14,911 nt of DNA from Candidatus Aminicenantota bacterium. Its GTDB lineage: Bacteria > Acidobacteriota > Aminicenantia > Aminicenantales > Aminicenantaceae. The DNA is taken from the NCBI GenBank assembly GCA_030673995.1, contig DAOUYU010000019.1, forward strand, positions 1-14,911. The letters run 5' to 3'. The position numbers were made by a program, and so were the translations under genes. Below, piece after piece: positions 7,398 to 14,242 of this stretch (position 1 is its first letter; each line of letters starts with the position of its first letter). The notes beneath the pieces are model-generated. The model was not told where the DNA came from, did no database searches, and saw only the letters and a program-made list of their open reading frames with translations.

Positions 7398-7958
7398 TTA
7401 ATCCTTCTTTTTCTGGTATTTCTTTTTGCCTTCTTCGTACAGGTCGCCGCCATACATATCATTGATCACAATACAGGGAAAGTCTTTGACCTTGACTCTT
7501 CTTATTGCCTCAGGGCCCAATTCGGGATAGGCGATGACTTCAGAGCTTTCAATGCTTTTGGAAATGAGAGCGCCGGCCCCGCCGACTGCGGCGAAATAGG
7601 CAGCTTTGTATTTCTTCAGTGCTTCTTTGACTTCTTCATTGCGGGAGCCTTTTCCGATTGTCCCTTTGAGACCCATGGAATGAAGCGTGGGGGCAAAAGA
7701 GTCCATTCTGTAGCTTGTCGTGGGTCCAGCAGATCCGATAGGCTTTCCGGGACGAGCAGGAGTCGGGCCTACATAGTAAATAAACTGCCCTTTGATATCG
7801 AGAGGAAGGTCCTTGCCTTCTTTGACAAGTTCTATCAATTTCTTGTGAGCAGAATCTCTCCCTGTATAAAGATAACCGGTGATAAAAACTCTATCTCCAG
7901 CTCGCAGTTTTTCTATGGTTTCATCTGAGACAGGGGTTTCAATCCTGTGTTCGGCCAT
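7398..7958 (-). CDS. Class I fumarate hydratase, beta subunit
   Basis: Beta (C-terminal-type) subunit of the two-subunit class I iron-sulfur fumarase, which interconverts fumarate and malate. At 186 residues it is the usual length of the separate beta subunit. Family motifs are GDRVFITGYLYTGRDSAHK at 21-39, YVGPTPARPGKPIGSAGPTT at 62-81, SYRMD at 82-86, LKGTIGKG at 97-104 and FAAVGGAGAL at 122-131. The alpha subunit, which carries the 4Fe-4S cluster cysteines, is not in the window. A related L(+)-tartrate dehydratase beta subunit has the same fold, but the TCA-cycle neighbours favour fumarase. The start codon lies five bases after the mdh stop with only a weak GAAGAAG ribosome binding site, so translation is probably coupled to mdh. 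The C-terminus ends in a lysine-rich tail. Confidence 0.9.
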   Translation of the reverse strand: MAEHRIETPVSDETIEKLRAGDRVFITGYLYTGRDSAHKKLIELVKEGKDLPLDIKGQFIYYVGPTPARPGKPIGSAGPTTSYRMDSFAPTLHSMGLKGTIGKGSRNEEVKEALKKYKAAYFAAVGGAGALISKSIESSEVIAYPELGPEAIRRVKVKDFPCIVINDMYGGDLYEEGKKKYQKKKD

Positions 7959-7963
7959 CTTCT

Positions 7964-8890
7964 TCAGAGTTTAAGGAGGTCGACCACATCGCGAACAGCA
8001 GCTTCTGATTTCTTAATGGCTTCTTTTTCTTCCGAAGTCAGGTCTATCTCTATGATTTCTTCAACTCCGTTGGTGCCTAATTTGATGGGGACGCCAAAGT
8101 AGAGGCCCTCGATTCCATATTCTCCTTCAAGATAAGCTGCACAGGGAAGGATTTTTTTCTTGTCTTTGACAATGGATTCTACCATTTCTGCCACAGCAAG
8201 GGAAGGTGCGTAGTAAGCGCTTCCGGTCTTCAGGTATTTGACGATTTCACCGCCGCCTTTTCTTGTTCTTTCGATGATAGCATCGATCCTGTCCGGGCGA
8301 AGGAAGTGAGAGAGAGGAATTCCGGCAACGGTCGTGTACCGTGCAATAGGAACCATCGTATCCCCGTGGCCTCCAAGAACAAGAGCCTGGATGCTTTCAA
8401 CGGAAACATTGAGTTCCATGGAGATGAAAGCTCTGAAGCGAGTTGTGTCCAGAATTCCAGCCATTCCGAAAACTCTGTTTTTTGGGAATCCGCTGACTTT
8501 AAAGGCTGTGTAGACCATGGCGTCGAGAGGATTAGTGACGATGAGCAGCATGGCATTGGGAGAATGCTTGATGATTTCCTGGGTCACTGGTCTGACAATA
8601 TTGACATTCGCATCGAGCAGTTCATCACGGCTCATCCCTGGCTTCCTGGGTTTCCCTGCTGTGATAACAACGATATCGGAATTAGCCGTGTCTGCAAAGG
8701 AATTTGTCCCCATTATAGCTGAATCAAATTTCCCAACAGGTCCACCTTCGCGCATGTCCAGCCCCTTTCCGATGGGCATATCTTCGATGACATCCAGTAG
8801 AATCACATCTCCTAATTCTTTTTCAGCAATCTTGAATGCGGTGACTTCTCCAACATGACCGGCTCCGACAACTGTAATTTTTTTTCTCAT
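7964..8890 (-). CDS. mdh: Malate dehydrogenase, LDH-like NAD-dependent type
   Basis: Oxidises malate to oxaloacetate with NAD. The protein has 308 residues, the length of the LDH-like MDH group found in many bacteria and archaea. The Rossmann motif GAGHVG is at 9-14, with D33 at the end of the second strand, favouring NAD over NADP. The mobile substrate loop reads GKPRKPGMSRDEL: R82 replaces the glutamine of lactate dehydrogenases and marks malate specificity, and R88 is the second substrate arginine. N120 (TNPLD), D148 and R151 (LDTTRFR) and the catalytic H175 (GGHGD) are all present. The start has an excellent AAAGGAGGT ribosome binding site. It lies 112 bases after icd on the same strand and five bases before the fumarase beta gene. 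Confidence 0.97.
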   Translation of the reverse strand: MRKKITVVGAGHVGEVTAFKIAEKELGDVILLDVIEDMPIGKGLDMREGGPVGKFDSAIMGTNSFADTANSDIVVITAGKPRKPGMSRDELLDANVNIVRPVTQEIIKHSPNAMLLIVTNPLDAMVYTAFKVSGFPKNRVFGMAGILDTTRFRAFISMELNVSVESIQALVLGGHGDTMVPIARYTTVAGIPLSHFLRPDRIDAIIERTRKGGGEIVKYLKTGSAYYAPSLAVAEMVESIVKDKKKILPCAAYLEGEYGIEGLYFGVPIKLGTNGVEEIIEIDLTSEEKEAIKKSEAAVRDVVDLLKL

Positions 8891-8982
8891 TTTAAAACCT
8901 CCTTTGTGATAAGTTGTTTGATATTAAGATTATTTTAAATTATATCTTATCCTTTTAATAATTCCCTAGCCATTCATAATTG

Positions 8983-9008
8983 GCTTGATACCGTGCGCTG
9001 AATCAAGC
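8983..9008 (-). other. Inverted repeat across the icd stop codon
   Basis: GCTTGAT (8983-8989) pairs perfectly with ATCAAGC (9002-9008), closing a 12-base GC-rich loop. The far arm contains the icd stop codon. A shorter inverted repeat, GCCA/TGGC (8969-8984), follows on the gene strand. No T-run follows, so it is not a classic terminator; it may act as a processing or mRNA-stability element between icd and mdh. Confidence 0.5.
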
Positions 9009-10205
9009 TTCTTTGATGTAGCCTTCCCATTTTTCTTTTAATTTTGGATCCTGGAGAGTTTCCATGATGTAGTTGGCAAATTCCGCACCAGTTGCACCGG
9101 TATCTCGGCCGGAGATAACAAGCTTTTTCTCGTATTGGCCGCAGATGTCCAGAGCCATTTCCAGGTTCTTGGCTCTTTCAGGATATCCTATATGACTGAT
9201 CAACATAGCTGCTGCCCGGATCATACTCGAGGGATCTGCATTCTTTGCTCGCCCTTCCTTAACCATCCGAGGAGCAGAACCGTGAATTGCCTCAAACATG
9301 GCATACCGTTTTCCGATGTTAGCGCTTCCAGCCGTCCCCACGCCCCCCTGGAATTCTGCAGCTTCGTCGGTGAGGATATCTCCGTAAAGGTTGGGAAGGA
9401 CCATGACTCTAAACTGGGTTCTGCGTTTGGGATCTACAAGCTTGGCAGTCATGATGTCAATGTACCAATCATCGCATTCGACCTCCGGATATTCTTTGGC
9501 AATCTTATAACCTATATCCAGGAATTTCCCATCTGAGGTCTTGATCACATTGGCTTTAGTCACGATGGTGACTTTATTTATATTGTTTTTCTTAGCGTAA
9601 TCAAACGCCAGACGGATAATCCTTTCAGCCCCCTGATTCGTTATAACTTTAAAATCGATAGCCAGGTCATCGGTAACGTTAACGCCTTTGCTGCCCATGA
9701 TGTAGGCGCCTTCTGTATTTTCCCGAAAAAACATCCAGTCGATTCCGTCTTTGGGAACCTTTACGGGCCTGACATTGGCAAAAAGGTCCAGGTAACGCCT
9801 CATGGAAACATTGCAGCTTTCAATGTTTGGCCAGGGATCTCCTCTTCTGGGGGTTGTTGTTGGGCCTTTAAGGGTAACGTGACATTTTTTGATCTCTTCA
9901 AGAATATCATCGGGGATGGATTTATTGTGTTTGGATCGATTTTCAATCGTCAGCCCTTCTATGTTCCTCATTTCAACCTTTCCAGTTTTTGCTTCTTCCT
10001 CCAGCATGAATTCTAAAATACTCTTGGATTCCTCGGCGATAAAAGGTCCGATTCCATCTCCACCGATTATGCCGATAATGATGGGCTTTAGCTCGGAATA
10101 ATCAATCCAGTCTTGAGCCTTTTTCATCTCCTCCACACGATTTAGCTGTTCTTTGACAATCTGGCCAAAGTGTTCTTTGGCTTTCTCGATAACAGTATTG
10201 TCCAT
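9003..10205 (-). CDS. icd: Isocitrate dehydrogenase
   Basis: Oxidative decarboxylation of isocitrate to 2-oxoglutarate. The 400-residue protein belongs to the isocitrate/isopropylmalate dehydrogenase family: GDGIGP at 49-54, GPTTTPRRG at 114-122, FRENTEGAY at 160-168, K217 in TKANVIK, and NLYGDILTDEAA at 272-283 with metal-ligand aspartates D276 and D280. S130, N132 and R136 in ESCNVSMRR match Ser113, Asn115 and Arg119 of the E. coli enzyme, so isocitrate is favoured over isopropylmalate, and the aconitase next door agrees. The coenzyme-deciding residues after IHGSAP are R313 and M314, neither the Lys-Tyr of NADP enzymes nor the Asp-Ile of NAD enzymes, so cofactor use is open. A start at 10205 is supported by GGGAGA upstream. 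The N-terminus carries about 35 charged helical residues before the fold. Confidence 0.92.
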   Translation of the reverse strand: MDNTVIEKAKEHFGQIVKEQLNRVEEMKKAQDWIDYSELKPIIIGIIGGDGIGPFIAEESKSILEFMLEEEAKTGKVEMRNIEGLTIENRSKHNKSIPDDILEEIKKCHVTLKGPTTTPRRGDPWPNIESCNVSMRRYLDLFANVRPVKVPKDGIDWMFFRENTEGAYIMGSKGVNVTDDLAIDFKVITNQGAERIIRLAFDYAKKNNINKVTIVTKANVIKTSDGKFLDIGYKIAKEYPEVECDDWYIDIMTAKLVDPKRRTQFRVMVLPNLYGDILTDEAAEFQGGVGTAGSANIGKRYAMFEAIHGSAPRMVKEGRAKNADPSSMIRAAAMLISHIGYPERAKNLEMALDICGQYEKKLVISGRDTGATGAEFANYIMETLQDPKLKEKWEGYIKEA

Positions 10206-10251
10206 AATCCATTCTCCCTATATTGAATGATTGAATAAAAGCGAACAAAGA

Positions 10252-10280
10252 ATATTATAATTTTTTATGATGAAAATCAA
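10252..10280 (-). promoter_or_regulatory. Candidate sigma-70 promoter for icd
   Basis: On the - strand TTGATT (10280-10275) is followed after 17 bases by TAATAT (10257-10252); an overlapping TATAAT (10259-10254) sits at a 15-base spacing. It lies about 50 bases upstream of the icd start, in the AT-rich divergent region shared with acnB. Assigned by eye only. Confidence 0.45.
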
Positions 10281-10407
10281 CACAATATCGAAAAATCTTG
10301 AAAAAAGTACACATTTTTTTTCGTGAACTGAAAAAGTTTTGGGGAATAGCCTGGCTCCCAGTCATATTTTTAATGTATTGCCTGAATCTTGATTTGACCC
10401 TTGTCAT

Positions 10408-10436
10408 TTGAACTTTTCACCCTGCTATTATATATT
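10408..10436 (+). promoter_or_regulatory. Candidate sigma-70 promoter for acnB
   Basis: TTGAAC (10408-10413), a 17-base spacer and TATATT (10431-10436), inside the run TATTATATATTA. A further TTGTCA (10401-10406) and TTGACC (10394-10399) lie close upstream. The element is 39 bases before the acnB ATG. Assigned by eye only. Confidence 0.45.
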
Positions 10437-10460
10437 ACTGTCCAGTCTAAGTGATTGAAA

Positions 10461-10467
10461 AAAGGAG
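10461..10467 (+). promoter_or_regulatory. Ribosome binding site that fixes the acnB start
   Basis: AAAGGAG eight bases before ATG at 10476. An in-frame TTG at 10455 would give seven more residues but would lie upstream of this site, and E. coli AcnB also begins Met-Leu at the position equivalent to the ATG. Confidence 0.8.
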
Positions 10468-10475
10468 TCGGAACA

Positions 10476-13013
10476 ATGTTAGATTCATATTTTAAGAACG
10501 AAGCTGAACGCAAGAAGAAGGGAATTCCTCCTCTTCCCTTAGATCCGGAACAAACAGAGGAGGTGTGCAAGCTCCTGGAGAATCCACATGAAGGAAAGGA
10601 AGAGATTTTATTAAATATGATAGAGAACCGGGTAGCACCCGGCGTTGACCCGGCAGCAAAGGTTAAAGCGGAATGGCTGGCAAAATTTGCCAGAGGTAAC
10701 GTCTCCTCACCACTCGTATCTAAAAGGAAAGCAATATTTCTCCTTGGAACGATGCTTGGAGGCTATAACGTCGACCCATTGATATCATTTTTGGAGGATG
10801 AAGAACTTGCTGGTGAAGCAGTTAAAGCGTTGAGTCATACCATCCTTGTTTACAATGCCTTTGACAGAATTGTTGAAATGTCAAAGAGTAACCGCTATGC
10901 AAAAGAAGTTTTGACTTCTTGGGCGAGTGGAGATTGGTTCCTTTCCAACCCGGAGCTTCCAGGCAAGGTTTCTCTTAAGGTCTTTAAAGTGGAAGGAGAG
11001 ATTAATACAGACGACCTATCGCCTGCAAAGCATGCCTGGAGCAGGCCCGATATTCCACTTCATGCCCTCTCGATGGGGGAGACGAGATTTCCTGGAGGAA
11101 TTGAAACTATCAAGAATTTCCATGACGAGGAACGCCAGGTTGTCTTTGTCGGGGATGTTGTGGGTACTGGTTCTTCCAGAAAGTCGGCAACAAATTCTCT
11201 GTTGTGGCACATCGGTATGGATATTCCTTATGTTCCGAACAAACGGAGAGGGGGAGTCGTCTTCGGAGGTTTGATTGCTCCAATTTTCTTCAATACAGTG
11301 GAGGATTCAGGGGGGCTGCCCATTATTTGTGATGTGACAAATATGAAGACCGGTGATATCATCATCTTAGACACCGAATCTGGGATCCTCACGAACAAAA
11401 CAGGCGAGACGATAGCTTCATTTGATTTTCAGCCGGCGACAATCAAGGATGAGTATCGGGCTGGAGGGCGTCTATTCCTGATCATCGGCCGTTCGTTAAC
11501 AACAAAAGCTCGCACAGTTCTCGACATGCCAGAGGCTGATTTCTTCGCCACTATTGAGAATCCTTCCCCCAAAGAGGGTCAGGGCTATTCTCTAGCCCAA
11601 AAGATCGTTGGCAGGGCCTGTGATATGGAAGGAGCACTTCCTGGTACTTCTTGTGAGCCGAAGATGACAACCGTTGGCTCCCAGGATACGACAGGTCCGA
11701 TGACGGCAGATGAATTGAAGGAGCTTTCCTGCCTGGAGTTCCAATCAGATTTATTTATGCAGTCTTTTTGCCACACTGCTGCTTACCCGAAACTTACCGA
11801 TGTTAAAATGCATAAATCCCTTGCCGAGTTTATCATGGAGAGGAAAGGTGTTTCCCTCAGACCAGGTGATGGCGTTATCCATTCCTGGCTCAATCGCTTC
11901 TTAGTTCCCGATACGATGGGAACCGCAGGCGACTCTCACACACGTTTTCCCATCGGACTCAGCTTTCCTGCAGGTTCGGGTCTTGTGGCTTTTGCAGGAA
12001 CTCTCGGTTTCATACCTCTGGACATGCCGGAATCAGTCCAGGTGAAGTTCAGAGGTAAGCTAAGGCCAGGAATCACCCTAAGGGATGTGGTAAACGCCAT
12101 CCCTTATTTTGCCATCAAAAAAGGATTATTGACAGTTACCAAAGAAGAAAAGAAAAATATTTTTAATGGAAGAATTATCGAGATGGAGGGTCTGCCCGAT
12201 CTGACTGTGGAACAGGCTTTCGAACTCACTGATGCCACTGCTGAGCGTTCTGCTGCAGGCGGGACAATCGCCCTGGGTCAAGAGAGTGTTGTCAGCTATC
12301 TCAGGAGCAATATCGCTTTGATGGAAAAAATGATTGAGGATAGATATCAGGATGCCGGTGCTCTGAAAAGAAGGATAGATGCGTGCAAGAGTTGGCTGGA
12401 AAATCCTGTTCTTCTCCGCAGGGATGAAAATGCCGAGTACAAGGCAGTTCTAGAAATAGACCTTGCTGATATCAAAGAGCCGATTGTCGCTTGCCCCAAC
12501 GATCCTGATGATGTAAAGCTTCTGTCCGAAGTCGCTGGTGATAAGATTGATGAGGTCTTCATCGGGTCGTGCATGACGAATATCGGGCATTTCCGGGCCG
12601 CTGGAAAAATTTTCGAGGGCGCCGGATATCTCAAAACCCGTGTTTGGCTAACGCCTCCCACAAAAATGGATAGAGCTCAATTGATGAAAGAAGGGTATTT
12701 TTCGATTTTCGCCGGCGCAGGGGCACGAATAGAAATTCCTGGATGCTCTCTCTGCATGGGAAATCAGGCTAGAGTCCGCCCCCGCACCACGATTATCTCG
12801 ACTTCAACCCGCAATTTCGACAACCGAATGGGAGACGGTGCTCGTGTTTATCTTGGTTCGGCGGAGCTTGCTGCTGTTGCAGCTCTTTCTTGTAAACTCC
12901 CAGCTCCAGAGGAATATTTTGCATCTTTTAGAGAAAAAGTGATTCCCGATGAGAGTGAAATTTACCGGTACCTTCAGTTCGATGAAATGAAAGGCCTATC
13001 TTTGGAGTACTAA
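10476..13013 (+). CDS. acnB: Aconitate hydratase B
   Basis: Bifunctional aconitase B: isomerises citrate and isocitrate through cis-aconitate, and in some bacteria also acts on 2-methyl-cis-aconitate. With the ATG at 10476 the protein has 845 residues, slightly shorter than E. coli AcnB because the C-terminal tail ends early. The domain order is that of AcnB: a HEAT-like N-terminal domain (about 1-155), then the swivelling domain (about 165-380, with EGEINTDDLSPAKHAWSRPD and VGDVVGTGSSRKSATNS), then the catalytic domain. The 4Fe-4S ligands are C699 in GSCMTNIGHF and C757 and C760 in PGCSLCMGNQ. GDSHTRFPIG and STSTRNF carry active-site residues. The gene is divergent from icd, with a shared 270-base upstream region that could co-regulate two consecutive TCA steps. 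Similarity to E. coli AcnB is high throughout and no key residue is missing. Confidence 0.97.
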   Translation: MLDSYFKNEAERKKKGIPPLPLDPEQTEEVCKLLENPHEGKEEILLNMIENRVAPGVDPAAKVKAEWLAKFARGNVSSPLVSKRKAIFLLGTMLGGYNVDPLISFLEDEELAGEAVKALSHTILVYNAFDRIVEMSKSNRYAKEVLTSWASGDWFLSNPELPGKVSLKVFKVEGEINTDDLSPAKHAWSRPDIPLHALSMGETRFPGGIETIKNFHDEERQVVFVGDVVGTGSSRKSATNSLLWHIGMDIPYVPNKRRGGVVFGGLIAPIFFNTVEDSGGLPIICDVTNMKTGDIIILDTESGILTNKTGETIASFDFQPATIKDEYRAGGRLFLIIGRSLTTKARTVLDMPEADFFATIENPSPKEGQGYSLAQKIVGRACDMEGALPGTSCEPKMTTVGSQDTTGPMTADELKELSCLEFQSDLFMQSFCHTAAYPKLTDVKMHKSLAEFIMERKGVSLRPGDGVIHSWLNRFLVPDTMGTAGDSHTRFPIGLSFPAGSGLVAFAGTLGFIPLDMPESVQVKFRGKLRPGITLRDVVNAIPYFAIKKGLLTVTKEEKKNIFNGRIIEMEGLPDLTVEQAFELTDATAERSAAGGTIALGQESVVSYLRSNIALMEKMIEDRYQDAGALKRRIDACKSWLENPVLLRRDENAEYKAVLEIDLADIKEPIVACPNDPDDVKLLSEVAGDKIDEVFIGSCMTNIGHFRAAGKIFEGAGYLKTRVWLTPPTKMDRAQLMKEGYFSIFAGAGARIEIPGCSLCMGNQARVRPRTTIISTSTRNFDNRMGDGARVYLGSAELAAVAALSCKLPAPEEYFASFREKVIPDESEIYRYLQFDEMKGLSLEY

Positions 13014-13195
13014 GATTGATGTATAAAGCTCGAATTTCAAACCTTGAAGGAAGATATTAACCTGATGATAAACAAAGTGATAGAGAAATGAAGTCTTGAA
13101 TGTAAACGGTGGTTCTGTCCTTTGTACTTGAAAAGCTTGCGAAATTCATACAATTTTGCTAATTTTTTAAATAAGCGTTCAGAGAGGAGGCTTCC

Positions 13196-13453
13196 ATGGA
13201 GGAAGAGGTAGGAAGAATTACCCATTATTTCTCTAAAATAAATGTGGGTGTTTTGGAATTATCCAAGGGTGAACTTCATGTCGGTGATACCATTCATATC
13301 AAAGGGCATACCTCTGATTTCTACCAGAAAGTGGAATCGATGCAGGTTGAGAACAATCCTGTGGACTCCGCCAAACCCCGTGAACCAGTTGGAATTAAAG
13401 TTGAAAGTCCTGTTCGGGAAAACGACATCGTCTTTAAAGTTACAGAAGATTGA
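13196..13453 (+). CDS. Stand-alone elongation-factor domain-2-like protein
   Basis: Small cytoplasmic protein of 85 residues that looks like a single translation-factor beta-barrel domain (EF-Tu/IF2 domain 2 type): GRITHYFSKINVGVLEL at 6-22, then KGELHVGDTIHIKG at 24-37, HTSDFYQKVESMQ at 38-50, and VGIKVESPVRENDIVFKV at 65-82. Proteins of this size are annotated in many bacteria as translation elongation factor-like proteins. They lack a GTPase domain and their role is not established. A strong ribosome binding site (GAGGAGG) precedes the ATG. It lies 182 bases after acnB; a weak promoter-like pair (TTGAAA at 13128, TACAAT at 13149, 15-base spacer) suggests it could have its own transcript. 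There is no clear functional link to the neighbours. Confidence 0.75.
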   Translation: MEEEVGRITHYFSKINVGVLELSKGELHVGDTIHIKGHTSDFYQKVESMQVENNPVDSAKPREPVGIKVESPVRENDIVFKVTED

Positions 13454-13771
13454 AGGAAATCCTGCTGATTCTTAGGCAATGGTTTACGACAGCATAAGAC
13501 TGTTATCCTTGAAAATCCTGTAACATGTGATGATTGAAGAAGGTAATCCAACATGCTCTTTCCGGGTGAAAAGAGGAGATGAAAAATCACCCCCCGAATC
13601 ATCTCGGGAAGGTATTGACTTTAAAGGTTTCTCCTGCCAGTATAAAGTTGCAAAAAGAGAGATTTTTGTCCGTTAGGAGGATTTCGACGCGCTTGAGAAA
13701 ACAGTTCCCCGCTGCCGATTCAGACAGACCGACTAGCCTGAAAAGCGTTTAAGCTTTTTAAAGAGAGTTTC
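13454..13771 (+). other. 318-base gap before the B12-binding subunit gene
   Basis: No recognised gene or RNA. A 57-codon frame (13579-13752) starts at ATG, but its purine-rich GAGGAG touches the start codon with no spacing, and the peptide has no recognisable feature, so I do not call it a gene. CCCGA (13592-13596) and TCGGG (13603-13607) can form a short hairpin. I looked for a cobalamin riboswitch, expected before some B12-related genes, and did not see its B12 box. The length suggests either an untranslated leader or a decayed gene. Confidence 0.5.
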
Positions 13772-14200
13772 ATGGAAGAGAAAAATATCAGAGTTCTCAT
13801 TGCCAAACCGGGCCTGGATGGTCATGACCGTGGAGCCAAGGTGATCTGTCGGTCTTTAAGGGACGCAGGATTTGAAGTGATCTACACAGGCTTGAGGCGA
13901 ACACCGGAAGAGATCGTCAATGCAGCCATTCAAGAAGACGTTGATGTTTTAGGTTTGAGTATTCTCTCTGGTGCCCATAATGTGATCTTTCCCAAAATCA
14001 TGGATCTTCTTAAAGAGAGAGGAGCAGGTGATGTTGCCGTTATTGCAGGAGGAGTTATTCCTGATAAAGATATTTCTGTTTTGGAAAAGATAGGGATATC
14101 CAAAATATTTTTACCAGGTTCCCCTACGCAGAAGATCGTGGGATGGATCGAGAAAAATGTAAGGCAGGATTCATCTGAAAAAAATAAACAAATTTCTTGA
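13772..14200 (+). CDS. Cobalamin-binding subunit, methylmalonyl-CoA mutase type
   Basis: B12-binding domain protein of 142 residues, matching the stand-alone small subunit of split methylmalonyl-CoA or related acyl-CoA mutases. The cobalamin signature is DGHDRG at 16-21 with H18 as the lower axial ligand of cobalt, followed by SILSG at 63-67 and GG at 93-94. RVLIAKPGLDGHDRGAK is the characteristic N-terminus of this group. Such a subunit supplies adenosylcobalamin to a separate TIM-barrel subunit that isomerises methylmalonyl-CoA to succinyl-CoA. That partner is not in the window, nor is the MeaB/ArgK GTPase often found with it. A link to SucCD through succinyl-CoA is plausible. The stop codon overlaps the -35 element of the next gene. 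The C-terminal 12 residues are a charged tail. Confidence 0.9.
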   Translation: MEEKNIRVLIAKPGLDGHDRGAKVICRSLRDAGFEVIYTGLRRTPEEIVNAAIQEDVDVLGLSILSGAHNVIFPKIMDLLKERGAGDVAVIAGGVIPDKDISVLEKIGISKIFLPGSPTQKIVGWIEKNVRQDSSEKNKQIS

Positions 14201-14224
14201 CTTTAATTTTTTTTTTAATATGAT
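14197..14224 (+). promoter_or_regulatory. Candidate promoter for the M23 peptidase gene
   Basis: TTGACT (14197-14202), a 16-base T-rich spacer and TATGAT (14219-14224). A start point near 14231 would leave a leader of about 12 bases with the AAAAGG ribosome binding site just before the ATG at 14243. The -35 element overlaps the stop codon of the B12-subunit gene. Confidence 0.55.
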
Positions 14225-14242
14225 ATTTTAGTGAAAAGGTAA

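Noticed and set aside
10455..10475. Upstream TTG start for aconitase adding seven residues
   Set aside because: The ribosome binding site lies after this TTG and eight bases before the ATG at 10476, and E. coli AcnB begins at the equivalent of the ATG.
13579..13752. 57-codon ORF upstream of the B12-subunit gene
   Set aside because: The purine-rich stretch touches the ATG with no spacing and the peptide has no recognisable domain; kept only as a remark in the gap entry.
13454..13771. Cobalamin riboswitch, tRNA or other known structured RNA
   Set aside because: The B12 box, a T-loop GGTTCGA-type motif and a SRP-like core were looked for by eye and not seen.
14203..14218. T-run after the B12-subunit gene as an intrinsic terminator
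   Set aside because: No GC-rich stem precedes the T-run; it fits better as the spacer of the promoter for the next gene.
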